A stretch of DNA of 64,000 bases, from the NCBI RefSeq assembly GCF_012726235.1, contig NZ_JAASAH010000001.1:248001-312000 (forward strand). The letters are read 5' to 3'. The notes beneath the pieces were generated by a model. It made no database searches, had not been told where the DNA came from, and worked only from the letters and a program-made list of their open reading frames with translations. Both the position numbers and the translations under genes were made by a program. Of this stretch, positions 33,638-42,537 are shown in pieces. The first letter of the stretch is position 1; each line of letters starts with the position of its first letter. The stretch is from Streptomyces sp. HNM0574 (GTDB taxonomy: Bacteria; Actinomycetota; Actinomycetes; Streptomycetales; Streptomycetaceae).

Positions 33638-34837
33638 GTGCGAGCAGCAGAGGAAACCCCAGGAGGCCCTGGCGGGGCGTTCCGCAGGGCACGGGTCGTC
33701 TACCGCAACGTGTCGAAGCGGAAAGTGGCGTGGTTGCTGCTCAAGGACATCGTCAACTCCTGTATGGAGTACCGGGTCCTGGGCCTCGCGGCCGAGGCGG
33801 CGTTCTTCACCCTGATCTCCATCCCGCCCCTGCTGCTGGGACTCATCGGCATGCTCGGCTACCTGGACGCGTGGCTGAGCACGGACACCATCGACTCGAT
33901 CCGGACCAACTTCCTCGACGCCTCCGCCACCGTCCTCTCCGAGAAGGGCGTCGACCAGCTGGCCCGCCCGCTCATCGACGACGTGATCAGCGGCGGCAGA
34001 CCGGACGTCATCTCGATCGGCTTCGCCCTGTCCCTGTGGTCGGGCTCGCGCGCGGTGAACGTCTTCATCGACACCATCACCGTGATGTACGGGCTGGACG
34101 GCCACCGGGGCATCGTCAAGACCCGGCTGCTGGCCTTCCTGCTCTACCTGGTCGCGCTGCTCGTCGGGGCCGTGGCGCTCCCGCTGATGGTGGCGGGCCC
34201 GGACGCGGTGCTCCGTCTCGTGCCGCAGGCGCAGTGGGTGGTGACGGTCTTCTACTGGCCCGCCGTCCTGCTGCTGTCCGTGGCGTTCCTGACGACGCTC
34301 TACCACGTCTCCGTCCCCGTGCGTTCGCCCTGGCGGGAGGACATCCCCGGGGCACTGGTCGCACTGGTGATGTGGGTGCTGGGCAGTGCGCTGCTGCGGC
34401 TCTACATCACCAGCGCCGTGGAGGGGCCGACGTTCTACGGTTCGCTGGCCGCGCCCGTCGCCGTGCTGCTGTGGATCGGCGTCTCCGCGTTCGCCGTGCT
34501 GGTGGGCGCCGCGGTGAACGCGGCGATCGACCGGGTGTGGCCCTCGGTCGCGACGGCCGCCGCCCGCCGGATCTCCGAGCGGGCCCGCGAGGACGCGGCG
34601 GCCGAGGTCGTCGCCGCGGCGGCCCGCAGGGCCATGCGCGAGGCCGAGAGCGAGGGCGCCGCCTCCCCGGGCGACTCCGGCGACGCCCCGGCCGAGTTCC
34701 CCGAGCGCTGGACGCGGTTCCTTCCGCCCGCCGACGTACGGGCCCGCCTCCGCACCCGCAACCGCCCGTCGGGCGCGGTGGGCCGCGCCCCGGAACGCAC
34801 CGGGGACGCGCGGCCCGAGCGTGACGGGGACGCGTAA
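33638..34837 (+). CDS. YihY/virulence factor BrkB family membrane protein
   Basis: A 399-residue membrane protein with about six helices. Family markers include EYRVLGLAAEAAFFTLISIPPLLLGLIGMLGYL near residue 45 and FYGSLAAPVAVLLWIGVSAFAVLVGAAVNAAID near 268. The 100-residue C-terminal tail is charged (SERAREDAAAEVV...) and probably cytoplasmic. YihY proteins were once called ribonuclease BN, a name now rejected; the function is unknown. GTG at 33638 has an AGGA too close to serve, consistent with leaderless translation. Confidence 0.87.
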   Translation: MRAAEETPGGPGGAFRRARVVYRNVSKRKVAWLLLKDIVNSCMEYRVLGLAAEAAFFTLISIPPLLLGLIGMLGYLDAWLSTDTIDSIRTNFLDASATVLSEKGVDQLARPLIDDVISGGRPDVISIGFALSLWSGSRAVNVFIDTITVMYGLDGHRGIVKTRLLAFLLYLVALLVGAVALPLMVAGPDAVLRLVPQAQWVVTVFYWPAVLLLSVAFLTTLYHVSVPVRSPWREDIPGALVALVMWVLGSALLRLYITSAVEGPTFYGSLAAPVAVLLWIGVSAFAVLVGAAVNAAIDRVWPSVATAAARRISERAREDAAAEVVAAAARRAMREAESEGAASPGDSGDAPAEFPERWTRFLPPADVRARLRTRNRPSGAVGRAPERTGDARPERDGDA

Positions 34838-34902
34838 CAGCGGGGCCGGGAGCCGGTGTTGGGGTCCGGAAAACCGGTGTGCCCCGGCCCGTCCCCGGCC
34901 CC

Positions 34903-34908
34903 TACACT
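34903..34908 (+). promoter_or_regulatory. Candidate -10 box before the nucleotidyltransferase leader
   Basis: TACACT fits a -10 box, and transcription would start near 34915, at the ATG of the short leader frame. No convincing -35 is present, but an AAAA run lies at 34870-34873, reminiscent of the AT-rich motif upstream of WblC/WhiB7-dependent promoters. This link is speculative. Confidence 0.35.
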
Positions 34909-34915
34909 GACCCGC

Positions 34916-34936
34916 ATGATGAGCGTTTTCTCCTGA
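34916..34936 (+). CDS. Tiny leader frame MMSVFS before the nucleotidyltransferase
   Basis: ATG ATG AGC GTT TTC TCC TGA encodes MMSVFS. It is placed exactly where a leaderless transcript would begin, 173 nt upstream of a lincosamide-type resistance gene. The gap contains GCGACAGC near 34946 and its complement GCTGTCGC near 34984, which could form a hairpin. Drug-stalled ribosomes on such short frames control several antibiotic-resistance genes. The evidence here is position and context only. Confidence 0.4.
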   Translation: MMSVFS

Positions 34937-35109
34937 GCAGGGCCGCGACAGCGTCCGGCCGCCTCTGCGCGCGGCCCGGCCAGGCTGTCGCACCGCCGAT
35001 CAACGAGCACGGGCCGCCACCGCCCCGAGCCGTCACCGCGCCGCTTCCGCGCCGTGCGGCCGGGCCGTCGTGCCCGCCACCCCTGCCGAAACCTCTCAGG
35101 AGACCTGTC

Positions 35110-35976
35110 ATGCCCTACCCGCACCCCCGCTCCGGCCGCCCGCAGGCGGACGCCGCCCCCGCCCTCGCCCGCCGCGTCGAGCGGCTCCGTGACATCGCCC
35201 GCGCCGAACCCCGGCTGGAGGGCGTACTGCTCTACGGCTCCTGGACGCTCGGCGAGGCGGACGCCTACTCGGACATCGAGGCGTACGTCTTCGTCCGCGA
35301 CGAGGCGGCGGACGGCTTCGACGGCCGCGCCTTCCTCGCGCAACTGGCGCCGCTGGAGCTCGCGTACACCAACATGTTCGGCATCCTCGCCGTCGTCTTC
35401 GACGACCTGATGCGCGGAGAGTTCCACTTCGAGCCCGCGAGCGAGGGCATCCCGAGGATGGACTCCTGGCAGGGCATGGTCCACCTGCCCGAGCCGGAGG
35501 CGGCGGTACTGCTGGACCGCGACGGCCGGCTGACCGAGGCGGCCTCCCGCCTGGCCCGCCCGCTCGCGCCCGAACCGCGCGCCACCGCGCAGCGGCTCGC
35601 CGACGAACTGGCCAACTGGACGCTGATGCTCGCCCACGTCCTCGGCCGCGGCGAGACGGCACGGGCGCACGCGCTGCTCCAGACCATGGTCGCCCCGCAG
35701 CAGCTCCAGCTCTGCCGCCTGCTGCGTTCCTCGACGGAGCACTGGCTCACGCCCAGCCGGGCACTGGAGGCCGACCTCCCGGAGCGCGACCGCCGCCGCC
35801 ACGCGGCGACGACGGGCCCGGCGGAGCCGCGCGCGGTCCGCACCGCGGCGGTGCGCAGCTGGGAATGGAGCCGCGAACTGATCGCGGAGGCGGCCGGACG
35901 CTGGGGCACGCGCGTCCCCGGCACGCTGCACGACCGCATCGCGGCCCTCCTCGCCTCCGGCCGCGACGGGGACTGA
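35110..35976 (+). CDS. Lincosamide nucleotidyltransferase-like protein (Lnu type)
   Basis: A 288-residue nucleotidyltransferase. The catalytic segment is GVLLYGSWTLGEADAYSDIEAYVFV (GS then DxE). It is followed by LAPLELAYTNMFGILAVVFDDLMRGEFHF and WQGMVHLPEPEAAVLLDRDGRL, which track the Lnu(B)/Lnu(F) layout closely as I remember it. Lnu enzymes adenylylate lincomycin and clindamycin. The C-terminal helical region (HALLQTMVAPQQLQLCRLLR) also fits. Activity on lincosamides is inferred; another hydroxyl substrate is possible. The long 5' leader with a short peptide frame suggests drug-induced expression. Confidence 0.78.
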   Translation: MPYPHPRSGRPQADAAPALARRVERLRDIARAEPRLEGVLLYGSWTLGEADAYSDIEAYVFVRDEAADGFDGRAFLAQLAPLELAYTNMFGILAVVFDDLMRGEFHFEPASEGIPRMDSWQGMVHLPEPEAAVLLDRDGRLTEAASRLARPLAPEPRATAQRLADELANWTLMLAHVLGRGETARAHALLQTMVAPQQLQLCRLLRSSTEHWLTPSRALEADLPERDRRRHAATTGPAEPRAVRTAAVRSWEWSRELIAEAAGRWGTRVPGTLHDRIAALLASGRDGD

Positions 35977-36025
35977 CCCGACGCCGGGGCCCGCGCGGGC
36001 GCGCTCACGCGGGCCCCGGGAACGA

Positions 36026-36070
36026 CCGTGCCCCGCGCCGGAGCCGATGGGGCTCCCGCACGGGGCACGG
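36026..36070. terminator. Hairpin terminator between convergent genes
   Basis: CCGTGCCCC (36026-36034) pairs with GGGGCACGG (36062-36070), and an inner GGAGCC/GGCTCC stem extends the hairpin. It lies between the nucleotidyltransferase and permease stop codons. Confidence 0.7.
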
Positions 36071-36087
36071 GCGGTGGAAGGTCCGGC

Positions 36088-37548
36088 TCAGGAGCCGGAC
36101 GGGGAGGCCGCCTTCGCCTCCGCCGAACCGCTCCCCGCGTCGGGGTCCTTCGCCAGGCCGGACAGGGCGCCGGAACCGGGGCCCGAGCCGGTGAGCCGTG
36201 GACGCAGCCACAGGAAGTACACGGCGGACAGCAGGGCGAGCCAGACGGCGCCGACGACGAGCGCGACGCGGGTGCTCTCGTAGATGCCGAGGACGACGAA
36301 GACGCCCACCATGAAGGCGATCGTGATGATCTGCCCGTACGGCCAGAACGGTGCCGGGTATTTGAGCGCGGCGGCTTCCTCGGACGAGAGGTTGCGGCGG
36401 GCCTTGAAGTGCGTCAGCAGAATCATCAGCCACACCCATACCGTCGCGAATGTCGCGATGGAGGAGATGATCAGGAAGACCCGCTCGGGCATGAGGTAGT
36501 TGAGGACGACGCCGAGGAGCAGGGCGGTCATCATGATGACCACGGTCATCCACGGGACGCCGTTCCCGGAAAGGCGCCGCATGATCTTCGGGGCCTCGCC
36601 GCGCTGGGCCATCCCGTACATCATCCGGCCGGCCGCGAAGATGTCGCTGTTGATCGCGGAGAGCGCGGCCACGATGACGACGACATTGAGCACCGCGGCG
36701 GCGGACTTCAGGCCGACGGAGGCGAAGATCTCGACGAACGGGCTGCCGGAGGAGTCGATGTTCCGCCAGGGGTCGAGCGACATGATGACGGCCAGGGTCA
36801 GCACGTAGAACAGCACGATGCGCAGCGGGATGGAGTTGATCGCGCTGGGGATCGTCTTCTCCGGGTTCTGCGCCTCACCTGCGGTGACGCCGATGATCTC
36901 GGTGCCGCCGAAGGCGAACATCACCACCGCGAAGGACATGATGAACCCGTGCGCCCCGTGCGGGAAGAAGCCCCCGTGCTCCCACAGGTTCGAGATGCCG
37001 GCGCTGTTTCCCTCGCTGCCGATACCGAAGACGAGGATGGCCACGCCCGCCAGGATCATCGCCACGATGGCGACGATTTTGGCCAGTGAGAGCCAGAATT
37101 CCAGCTCGCCGAAGACCTTGACACTGAACAGGTTGAATACACCGATGATGACGACGGCGGCCAGCAACCATATCCAGCGCGGGACGTCGGGGAACCAGAA
37201 CCCCATGTAGACGCCGAGCGCGGTGACGTCCGCGAGACAGACGATGATCATCTCGAACGCGAATGTCCAGCCTGTGGTGAATCCGGCGAGAGGTCCGAGG
37301 TATTTGCTCGCATACTCACCGAACGACCCGGCGGAGGGTGAGCTCACAGCGAGTTCGCCCAGAGACCGCAGCACGAGGAAGACGGCCGCTCCGCCCAGCA
37401 GGTAGGCCAGCAGGACGCCCGGTCCGGCGGCCTGGATGGATTCGGAGGAACCGTAGAAGAGGCCGGTGCCGATCGCGGAACCCAGCGCGATAAAGCGGAT
37501 GTGCCGGGATCGCAGACCCCTGCTCAAACTCGTTGTGTCCGTTGTCAA
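36088..37548 (-). CDS. APC family amino acid permease, probably histidine (HutT-like)
   Basis: A 486-residue, 12-helix amino acid permease. The N-terminus has [41 protein letters not shown], and [34 protein letters not shown] lies mid-protein, both typical of the ProY/HutT/LysP group. A charged 40-residue C-terminal tail follows the last helix. The TTG start at 37548 sits 6 nt after AGGAGG. Its place beside IclR, HutC and the hut enzymes suggests that it brings in histidine; other amino acids cannot be ruled out. Confidence 0.87.
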   Translation of the reverse strand: MTTDTTSLSRGLRSRHIRFIALGSAIGTGLFYGSSESIQAAGPGVLLAYLLGGAAVFLVLRSLGELAVSSPSAGSFGEYASKYLGPLAGFTTGWTFAFEMIIVCLADVTALGVYMGFWFPDVPRWIWLLAAVVIIGVFNLFSVKVFGELEFWLSLAKIVAIVAMILAGVAILVFGIGSEGNSAGISNLWEHGGFFPHGAHGFIMSFAVVMFAFGGTEIIGVTAGEAQNPEKTIPSAINSIPLRIVLFYVLTLAVIMSLDPWRNIDSSGSPFVEIFASVGLKSAAAVLNVVVIVAALSAINSDIFAAGRMMYGMAQRGEAPKIMRRLSGNGVPWMTVVIMMTALLLGVVLNYLMPERVFLIISSIATFATVWVWLMILLTHFKARRNLSSEEAAALKYPAPFWPYGQIITIAFMVGVFVVLGIYESTRVALVVGAVWLALLSAVYFLWLRPRLTGSGPGSGALSGLAKDPDAGSGSAEAKAASPSGS

Positions 37549-37647
37549 CGATTGCCTCCTCGGGCGGTATGTCCCGGGCGTGTGACGAGCCGATTGTCCT
37601 TGGGGGGTTCGCCGCCGTCACTACCGCCGCGACTCATGGAAGGCGAC

Positions 37648-37669
37648 CTGTATATTCCTGTATATACAG
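37648..37669. promoter_or_regulatory. HutC-type operator between the permease and IclR genes
   Basis: CTGTATAT occurs twice with a 10-bp period (37648-37655, 37658-37665), and the second copy is part of the palindrome CTGTATATACAG (37658-37669). The core TGTA-N2-TACA is the site type known for GntR/HutC regulators. The AT-rich block also provides -10-like sequence for the rightward IclR gene. Confidence 0.6.
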
Positions 37670-37689
37670 CAGTGTCAAGAGGTGATCCG

Positions 37690-38496
37690 ATGACTGAACA
37701 CGGCCCGTCATCCAGCGCTTCCCCGGCGGTTGGACGAGCTCTGGACATTCTCCTCTACCTCGCCGGACGCCCTGGCCCGGTCCAGGCTTCGGCGCTCGCC
37801 CGGGACCTGGAGATCCCCCGCTCGTCCGCGTACCACATACTCTCCGTGCTGACCGGGAGAGGATTCGTCACGTACCTCCCCGCGGAACAGGCGTACGGCC
37901 TCGGCCTGACCTCCTTCGAGGTCGGCTCCGCCTACCTGCGGCACGAGCCGCTGGAGCGGCTCGCCCGGCCGATCCTGCGCCGGCTCGCCGCACGGCTCGG
38001 GCAGACGGTACACCTCGGCATCCTCGTCGGGGCAGAGACCGTCTACCTGCTCAAGGAGCGGCCCTCCGCCGGCCGGGCCGGGGACGTCGACATCGCCCTG
38101 GTCACCGACATCGGCGTACGGCTCCCCGCGCAGCTCACCGCCAACGGGCGCGCGATCCTCGCGCACGCCTCCGAGGCCCAGCTCCGGGCGCTCTTCCCCC
38201 GCCCCGCCGACCTCACCGTGCGTACCGGCCGGGGGCCGCGCAGCCAGTCCGAGCTGCTGGCGGCCCTGGCGCGGGAGCGCGAGCAGGGCTGGTCGGAGGA
38301 GGTCGAGCTGGTGACGGAGGGCTTCCGCTCGATGGGAGTGGCGGCCTTCGACCACAACGAGCGGCCGGTCGCGGCGATCAGCAGCACCTGGCAGCGGCAC
38401 CACTGCCGGCACGACGCCGACCACGTGCGGGAGGTCCTCCAGCGCGGAGCCGACCGGCTCACCGCCGCCGTCTCCGGACGGGCACCCTCCCGCTGA
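37690..38496 (+). CDS. IclR family transcriptional regulator
   Basis: A 268-residue regulator. The winged helix occupies residues about 12-75 (ALDILLYLAG, ALARDLEIPRSSAYHILSVLTGRGFVTYL) and the effector domain about 90-255 (ILRRLAARLGQTVHLGILVGAETVYLLKE, GVRLPAQLTANGRAILAHAS). It is divergent from the permease gene. It resembles the IclR protein at 44168-44935 over the whole length, with matching RLPAQLTA and TTYHLL/SAYHIL segments, so the two are probably paralogues within the hut region. Confidence 0.9.
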   Translation: MTEHGPSSSASPAVGRALDILLYLAGRPGPVQASALARDLEIPRSSAYHILSVLTGRGFVTYLPAEQAYGLGLTSFEVGSAYLRHEPLERLARPILRRLAARLGQTVHLGILVGAETVYLLKERPSAGRAGDVDIALVTDIGVRLPAQLTANGRAILAHASEAQLRALFPRPADLTVRTGRGPRSQSELLAALAREREQGWSEEVELVTEGFRSMGVAAFDHNERPVAAISSTWQRHHCRHDADHVREVLQRGADRLTAAVSGRAPSR

Positions 38497-38524
38497 CCGC
38501 CGACGGGCCGGCCCGTCGCGGACG

Positions 38525-39289
38525 TCAGTGGGTGTCGAAGGCGCCCTCGAGGCGGTAGCGGGAGCCCGGGTGCAACAGGCGGGCGATGCTGACCAGTTGG
38601 TCGCGGGACCAGGTGCGGCGCTGGATCAGCAGGCAGGGCTCGGCGCTCGGGACGCCGAGGATTCCGCTCTCCTCCGGCGAGGCCAGGACGGCCTCCACGA
38701 TGTGCTCGCCCCTGCCGAGCGGCGCCACCTTCGACAGGAAGGTGAACGGTGTCCGGAGCGTGAAGTCCTGCTCCAGGTAGCCGGGGGCGAAGTCCGGGTT
38801 GACGTACCGGTCCTCCAGCTGGATGGCCAGGTCGTCCTCGTAGTGCACCACTCGGGAGTGGAACACCCTGCCGTCCTCGCCCAGGCCGAGCTGCGCGCCG
38901 AGCTGGGGCTCCGCGTGCTCCTCCCGGAGCGCGAGCACCCTCGCGCCGTAGCGGTGGCCGCGGCGGACGATCTCGTCCGCGATGTTGTGCACGGCGACCA
39001 GCGCGGAACTGCCCTTGTCGGGGGCGACGAAGCTGCCCACGCCCATGACCCTGCGGATGACGCCCTCGGCGGCCAGCTCACGCAGCGCGCGGTTCACCGT
39101 CATCCGGGAGAGGCCCAGTGCCGCGACGAACTGGCTCTCCGAGGGCAGCGCTTCGTCCTGCTGCCAGCGTCCGTTCGCGATCTCCTCGGAGACCAGGTCC
39201 TTCACCCGCTGGTAGGCCGGAGTGGACCCCGACGCGTGGCGCGCGTAGAGCTCGGCGAGACCTGCCGCCTCCACGACCACGGTGCTCAT
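38525..39289 (-). CDS. hutC: GntR family regulator, HutC subfamily
   Basis: A 254-residue repressor. The winged helix is VKDLVSEEIANGRWQQDEALPSESQFVAALGLSRMTVNRALRELAAEGVIRRVMGVGSFVA. The UTRA ligand domain follows, with HNIADEIVRRGHRYGARVL and HYEDDLAIQLEDRYVNPDFAPGYLEQDF, the HutC hallmarks. HutC proteins sense urocanate and repress histidine utilisation genes. It is divergent from hutU. The ATG at 39289 is the usual family start. Confidence 0.92.
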   Translation of the reverse strand: MSTVVVEAAGLAELYARHASGSTPAYQRVKDLVSEEIANGRWQQDEALPSESQFVAALGLSRMTVNRALRELAAEGVIRRVMGVGSFVAPDKGSSALVAVHNIADEIVRRGHRYGARVLALREEHAEPQLGAQLGLGEDGRVFHSRVVHYEDDLAIQLEDRYVNPDFAPGYLEQDFTLRTPFTFLSKVAPLGRGEHIVEAVLASPEESGILGVPSAEPCLLIQRRTWSRDQLVSIARLLHPGSRYRLEGAFDTH

Positions 39290-39519
39290 CCTCTCGTCCC
39301 TCTCCGACGGCCTGCGTACGGGCGCGTGGCCACCGGACCGCCCCGCCCCCCGGGGTTGCGCTCCCGCCCGGTAGCGGGGTCGCCCGGGGAAGTCTAGAGG
39401 AGCCGCCCGGATCCGCACTGTTCGTGCCGGTGGTCACCGTCCGGATCAGGACGTCGGCGCCGTCCCGCGCGGCCGGCGGCGCACGGTTTCCGTCCGGTCC
39501 GGTGGGCCGGTTCCGCGAG

Positions 39520-39545
39520 GGGGTTTCTCGGATCCGAGAAACCCC
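39520..39545. promoter_or_regulatory. 26-bp perfect palindrome upstream of hutU
   Basis: Thirteen-bp arms (GGGGTTTCTCGGA at 39520-39532 and its complement at 39533-39545) meet with no gap. The core TCTCGGATCCGAGA matches the hutH palindrome core TCTGGGATCCCAGA at all but two positions. It lies 80 bp before the hutU start. The remaining sequence of 39290-39625 shows no gene. Confidence 0.7.
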
Positions 39546-39625
39546 GCACCGGCCACTGGCTACGGGCCCGCCGGTCCCGTGTCATGGCCGGGTACCCAGC
39601 ACGACGCGTCTCACCAGGAGTGCAC

Positions 39626-41302
39626 ATGACCAGCGTTCCCCCGCAGACCCCCGGCGTCCGCGCGCCCCGCGGCACGGCACTGAACTGCTCCGGCTGGCAG
39701 CAGGAGGGTGCCCTCCGGATGCTCATGAACAACCTCGACCCCGAGGTCGCCGAGCACCCCGAGGAACTGGTCGTCTACGGAGGCACCGGCAAGGCCGCGC
39801 GCAACCAGGCCGCCTACGAGGCCATCGTGCGCACCCTGAAGACGCTCGGCGACGACGAGACGCTGCTCGTGCAGTCCGGCAAGCCGGTCGGCGTGATGCG
39901 GACGAACGAGTGGGCGCCCCGCGTCCTGCTCGCCAACTCCAACCTGGTCGGCGACTGGGCGAACTGGGAGCAGTTCCGCTCGCTGGAGGCGCAGGGCCTG
40001 ACCATGTACGGCCAGATGACGGCCGGTTCGTGGATCTACATCGGCAGCCAGGGCATCCTCCAGGGCACCTACGAGACCTTCGGCGCGGTCGCCCGCAAGA
40101 AGTTCGACGGCACACTGGCCGGAACCATCACGCTCACCGCCGGACTCGGCGGCATGGGCGGCGCCCAGCCGCTCGCCGTGACCATGAACGACGGTGTGGC
40201 CCTCTGCGTCGACGTCGACCCGAGCCGCATCGAGCGCCGGATCGGCACCCGCTACCTGGACGTCAAGGCCGACAGCCTCGACCACGCGCTCGAACTGGCC
40301 GTCCAGGCCCGCGACGAGCGCCGCGGTCTGTCGATCGGCGTCGTGGGCAACGCGGCGGAGATCTTCCCCGAGCTGCTGGAGCGGGACGCGCCGATCGACA
40401 TCGTGACCGACCAGACCTCGGCCCACGATCCGCTGGCGTACCTGCCGGTCGGTGTCTCGGTCGAGGACTGGCACAAGGAGCGCGAGGCGGACCCGGCCGG
40501 CTTCACCGAGCGCTCGCGCCAGGCGATGCGCCGGCACGTCGAGGCCATGGTCGGCTTCCTGGACAAGGGCGCCGAGGTCTTCGACTACGGCAACTCCATC
40601 CGTGACGAGGCCCGCAAGGCCGGCTACGACCGGGCGTTCGACTTCCCCGGCTTCGTCCCCGCGCACATCCGCCCGCTCTTCGAGGAGGGCCTCGGCCCGT
40701 TCCGCTGGGCCGCGCTCTCCGGCGACCCGAAGGACATCGAGGCCACCGACAAGGCGATCAAGGAGCTGTTCCCCGAGAACAAGCACCTGCACCGCTGGCT
40801 CGACATGGCCGGTGAGCGGGTGGCGTTCGAGGGCCTGCCCGCCCGGATCTGCTGGCTCGGTTACGGCGAACGCCACCGTGCGGGCCTGAAGTTCAACGAG
40901 ATGGTGGCCTCCGGCGAGCTGTCCGCCCCCGTGGCGATCGGCCGGGACCACCTGGACTCCGGTTCCGTGGCCTCCCCGTACCGCGAGACGGAGGCCATGC
41001 TCGACGGCTCCGACGCGATCGCCGACTGGCCGCTGCTGAACGCGCTGGTCAACACCGCCTCCGGCGCCTCCTGGGTCTCCATCCACCACGGCGGCGGCGT
41101 CGGCATGGGCCGTTCCATCCACGCGGGCCAGGTCTGCGTGGCCGACGGCACGGAGCTCGCGGCGCGCAAGCTGGAGCGGGTGCTGACCAACGACCCGGCC
41201 ATGGGCGTCATCCGGCACGTGGACGCCGGGTACGAGCACGCCGCCGACGTCGCGGACGAGCGCGGTGTGCGCGTCCCCATGTCCGAGGGCGGCGCACAGT
41301 GA
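39626..41302 (+). CDS. hutU: Urocanate hydratase (HutU)
   Basis: A 558-residue NAD+-dependent enzyme converting urocanate to imidazolone propionate. Hallmarks are [59 protein letters not shown], the [25 protein letters not shown] block, [15 protein letters not shown] for NAD binding and [19 protein letters not shown] near the end. Length fits the family (about 555). ATG at 39626 follows AGGAG. HutG overlaps its stop codon. Confidence 0.97.
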   Translation: MTSVPPQTPGVRAPRGTALNCSGWQQEGALRMLMNNLDPEVAEHPEELVVYGGTGKAARNQAAYEAIVRTLKTLGDDETLLVQSGKPVGVMRTNEWAPRVLLANSNLVGDWANWEQFRSLEAQGLTMYGQMTAGSWIYIGSQGILQGTYETFGAVARKKFDGTLAGTITLTAGLGGMGGAQPLAVTMNDGVALCVDVDPSRIERRIGTRYLDVKADSLDHALELAVQARDERRGLSIGVVGNAAEIFPELLERDAPIDIVTDQTSAHDPLAYLPVGVSVEDWHKEREADPAGFTERSRQAMRRHVEAMVGFLDKGAEVFDYGNSIRDEARKAGYDRAFDFPGFVPAHIRPLFEEGLGPFRWAALSGDPKDIEATDKAIKELFPENKHLHRWLDMAGERVAFEGLPARICWLGYGERHRAGLKFNEMVASGELSAPVAIGRDHLDSGSVASPYRETEAMLDGSDAIADWPLLNALVNTASGASWVSIHHGGGVGMGRSIHAGQVCVADGTELAARKLERVLTNDPAMGVIRHVDAGYEHAADVADERGVRVPMSEGGAQ

Positions 41303-42264
41303 GTTCCGCGCAGGCGGAGAGCACGTCCGCCGACGTGCTGAGCGAACCGTGGACGGGCCGGGACGACGGTCCCGGCGCGGACAACCTGCGCTGGCACCAC
41401 GTCGTCACCGTGGACGGCGACCCGACGGCGCCCGCCGACGTGGCCTTCGTCGGCTTCCGCAGTGACGAGGGCGTCCGCCGCAACAAGGGCCGGCAGGGCG
41501 CGGCGAACGGGCCGCAGGCGCTCCGTCGCGCCCTCGCGCCCCTCGCCCTCCCCGCGCCGCTGACGGCCGTGGACGCGGGGGACGTGGTCGTCGGTGACGG
41601 CGACCTGGAGTCGGGCCAGCACCGGCTCGGGGCCCTGGTGGCACAGCAGTTGGACAGCGGCCGGCCCGTGACGGTGCTCGGCGGCGGCCACGAGGTGGCG
41701 TACGGCAGCTACTCCGGGATGGTGCGCTCCGGGCTGCTGCGGGACGGCGCACGGCTCGGAGTCCTCAACCTGGACGCCCACTTCGACCTGCGGGACGACA
41801 TCCGGCCCAGCTCCGGCACCCCCTTCCTGCAGATGGCGCAGAGCGAGGAGCGCTACGGGCGCGAGCTCAACTACCGCGTGCTGGGCGTCAGTCAGCCGAG
41901 CAACACGCAGCGGCTGTTCCATACCGCGGACAAGCTCGGCGTGCGGTACCTGCCCGACATCGAATGCGGCCCGCTGCACCTGGCCGGTGTCACGGCGTTC
42001 GTGGACGAGTTCCTCGACAGCTGTGACGTCGTCCATCTCAGCGTGGACCTGGACGTGTTGCCCGCCGGGACCGCACCCGGGGTCAGCGCGCCCGCGGCGC
42101 ACGGGGTCCAGATGGACGTCGTCGAGTACGTCTGTGCCCGGATCGCGGCCAGCGGGAAGCTGAAGCTGTGCGACATCGCGGAGCTCAACCCGGATCTGGA
42201 CGTCGACAACAGGACCGCCCGCGCCGGCGCCCGCCTCGTCCACCGGATGGCGACCGGCGGTTGA
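41299..42264 (+). CDS. hutG: Formimidoylglutamase, arginase family (HutG)
   Basis: A 321-residue binuclear Mn enzyme of the ureohydrolase fold. Metal ligands lie in [19 protein letters not shown] and [11 protein letters not shown]. It would split N-formimidoyl-glutamate into glutamate and formamide. GTG at 41299 overlaps the hutU stop (GTGA), so translation is coupled. No imidazolonepropionase (HutI) gene occurs in the window; that step must be encoded elsewhere. The arginase fold alone does not exclude agmatinase-type activity, but the context supports HutG. Confidence 0.9.
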   Translation: MSSAQAESTSADVLSEPWTGRDDGPGADNLRWHHVVTVDGDPTAPADVAFVGFRSDEGVRRNKGRQGAANGPQALRRALAPLALPAPLTAVDAGDVVVGDGDLESGQHRLGALVAQQLDSGRPVTVLGGGHEVAYGSYSGMVRSGLLRDGARLGVLNLDAHFDLRDDIRPSSGTPFLQMAQSEERYGRELNYRVLGVSQPSNTQRLFHTADKLGVRYLPDIECGPLHLAGVTAFVDEFLDSCDVVHLSVDLDVLPAGTAPGVSAPAAHGVQMDVVEYVCARIAASGKLKLCDIAELNPDLDVDNRTARAGARLVHRMATGG

Positions 42265-42310
42265 GCGGTTGAACCGCCGCGCGGCAGCGCGCGGTGAGGG
42301 ACGGCCCGCC

Positions 42311-42345
42311 TCAGCGGCCAAGTGGCTCGGCCACTTGGCCGCTGA
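42311..42345. repeat. Long hairpin repeat containing AGTGGCTCGGCCACT
   Basis: Sixteen-bp arms (TCAGCGGCCAAGTGGC at 42311-42326 and its complement at 42330-42345) with a 3-nt TCG loop. The centre is a member of the 15-bp palindrome family. It also lies 47 bp after the hutG stop and could act as a terminator. Confidence 0.75.
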
Positions 42346-42385
42346 GTCATGAGCGGGGCCAGCGGTCCGAGCGGTCCGGTGGCCG

Positions 42386-42400
42386 AGTGGCTCAGCCACT
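42386..42400. repeat. Palindromic repeat AGTGGCTCAGCCACT
   Basis: The perfect form of the 15-bp palindrome, with 6-bp arms around TCA. It lies in the noncoding gap between hutG and hutH. Confidence 0.75.
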
Positions 42401-42443
42401 GAGCCGGGAGGCGGGCCGCACCGGCTGAGTGGTCAACCGGCCG

Positions 42444-42458
42444 ATTGGCTCAGCCACT
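42444..42458. repeat. Degenerate copy of the palindromic repeat
   Basis: ATTGGCTCAGCCACT differs from the perfect form at one position. Together with the copies at 42320 and 42386 it forms a cluster spaced by about 60 bp. Confidence 0.65.
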
Positions 42459-42480
42459 TACGGGCCGGCCGCCCACCGGG

Positions 42481-42524
42481 CACGCAAAGGACCGGCCGCC
42501 CCGGGGCAGCCGGTCCTTTGCGTG
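42481..42524. terminator. Strong bidirectional terminator between hutG and hutH
   Basis: Sixteen-bp perfect arms, CACGCAAAGGACCGGC (42481-42496) and its complement (42509-42524), with a 12-nt loop. It lies 14 bp from the hutH stop. Confidence 0.85.
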
Positions 42525-42537
42525 TTGCGTCGTGGCG

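Noticed and set aside
42311..42458. Palindrome cluster between hutG and hutH as an attachment site or replication origin
   Set aside because: No integrase, tRNA end, DnaA boxes or AT-rich region is present; a dispersed repeat plus terminator explains it better.
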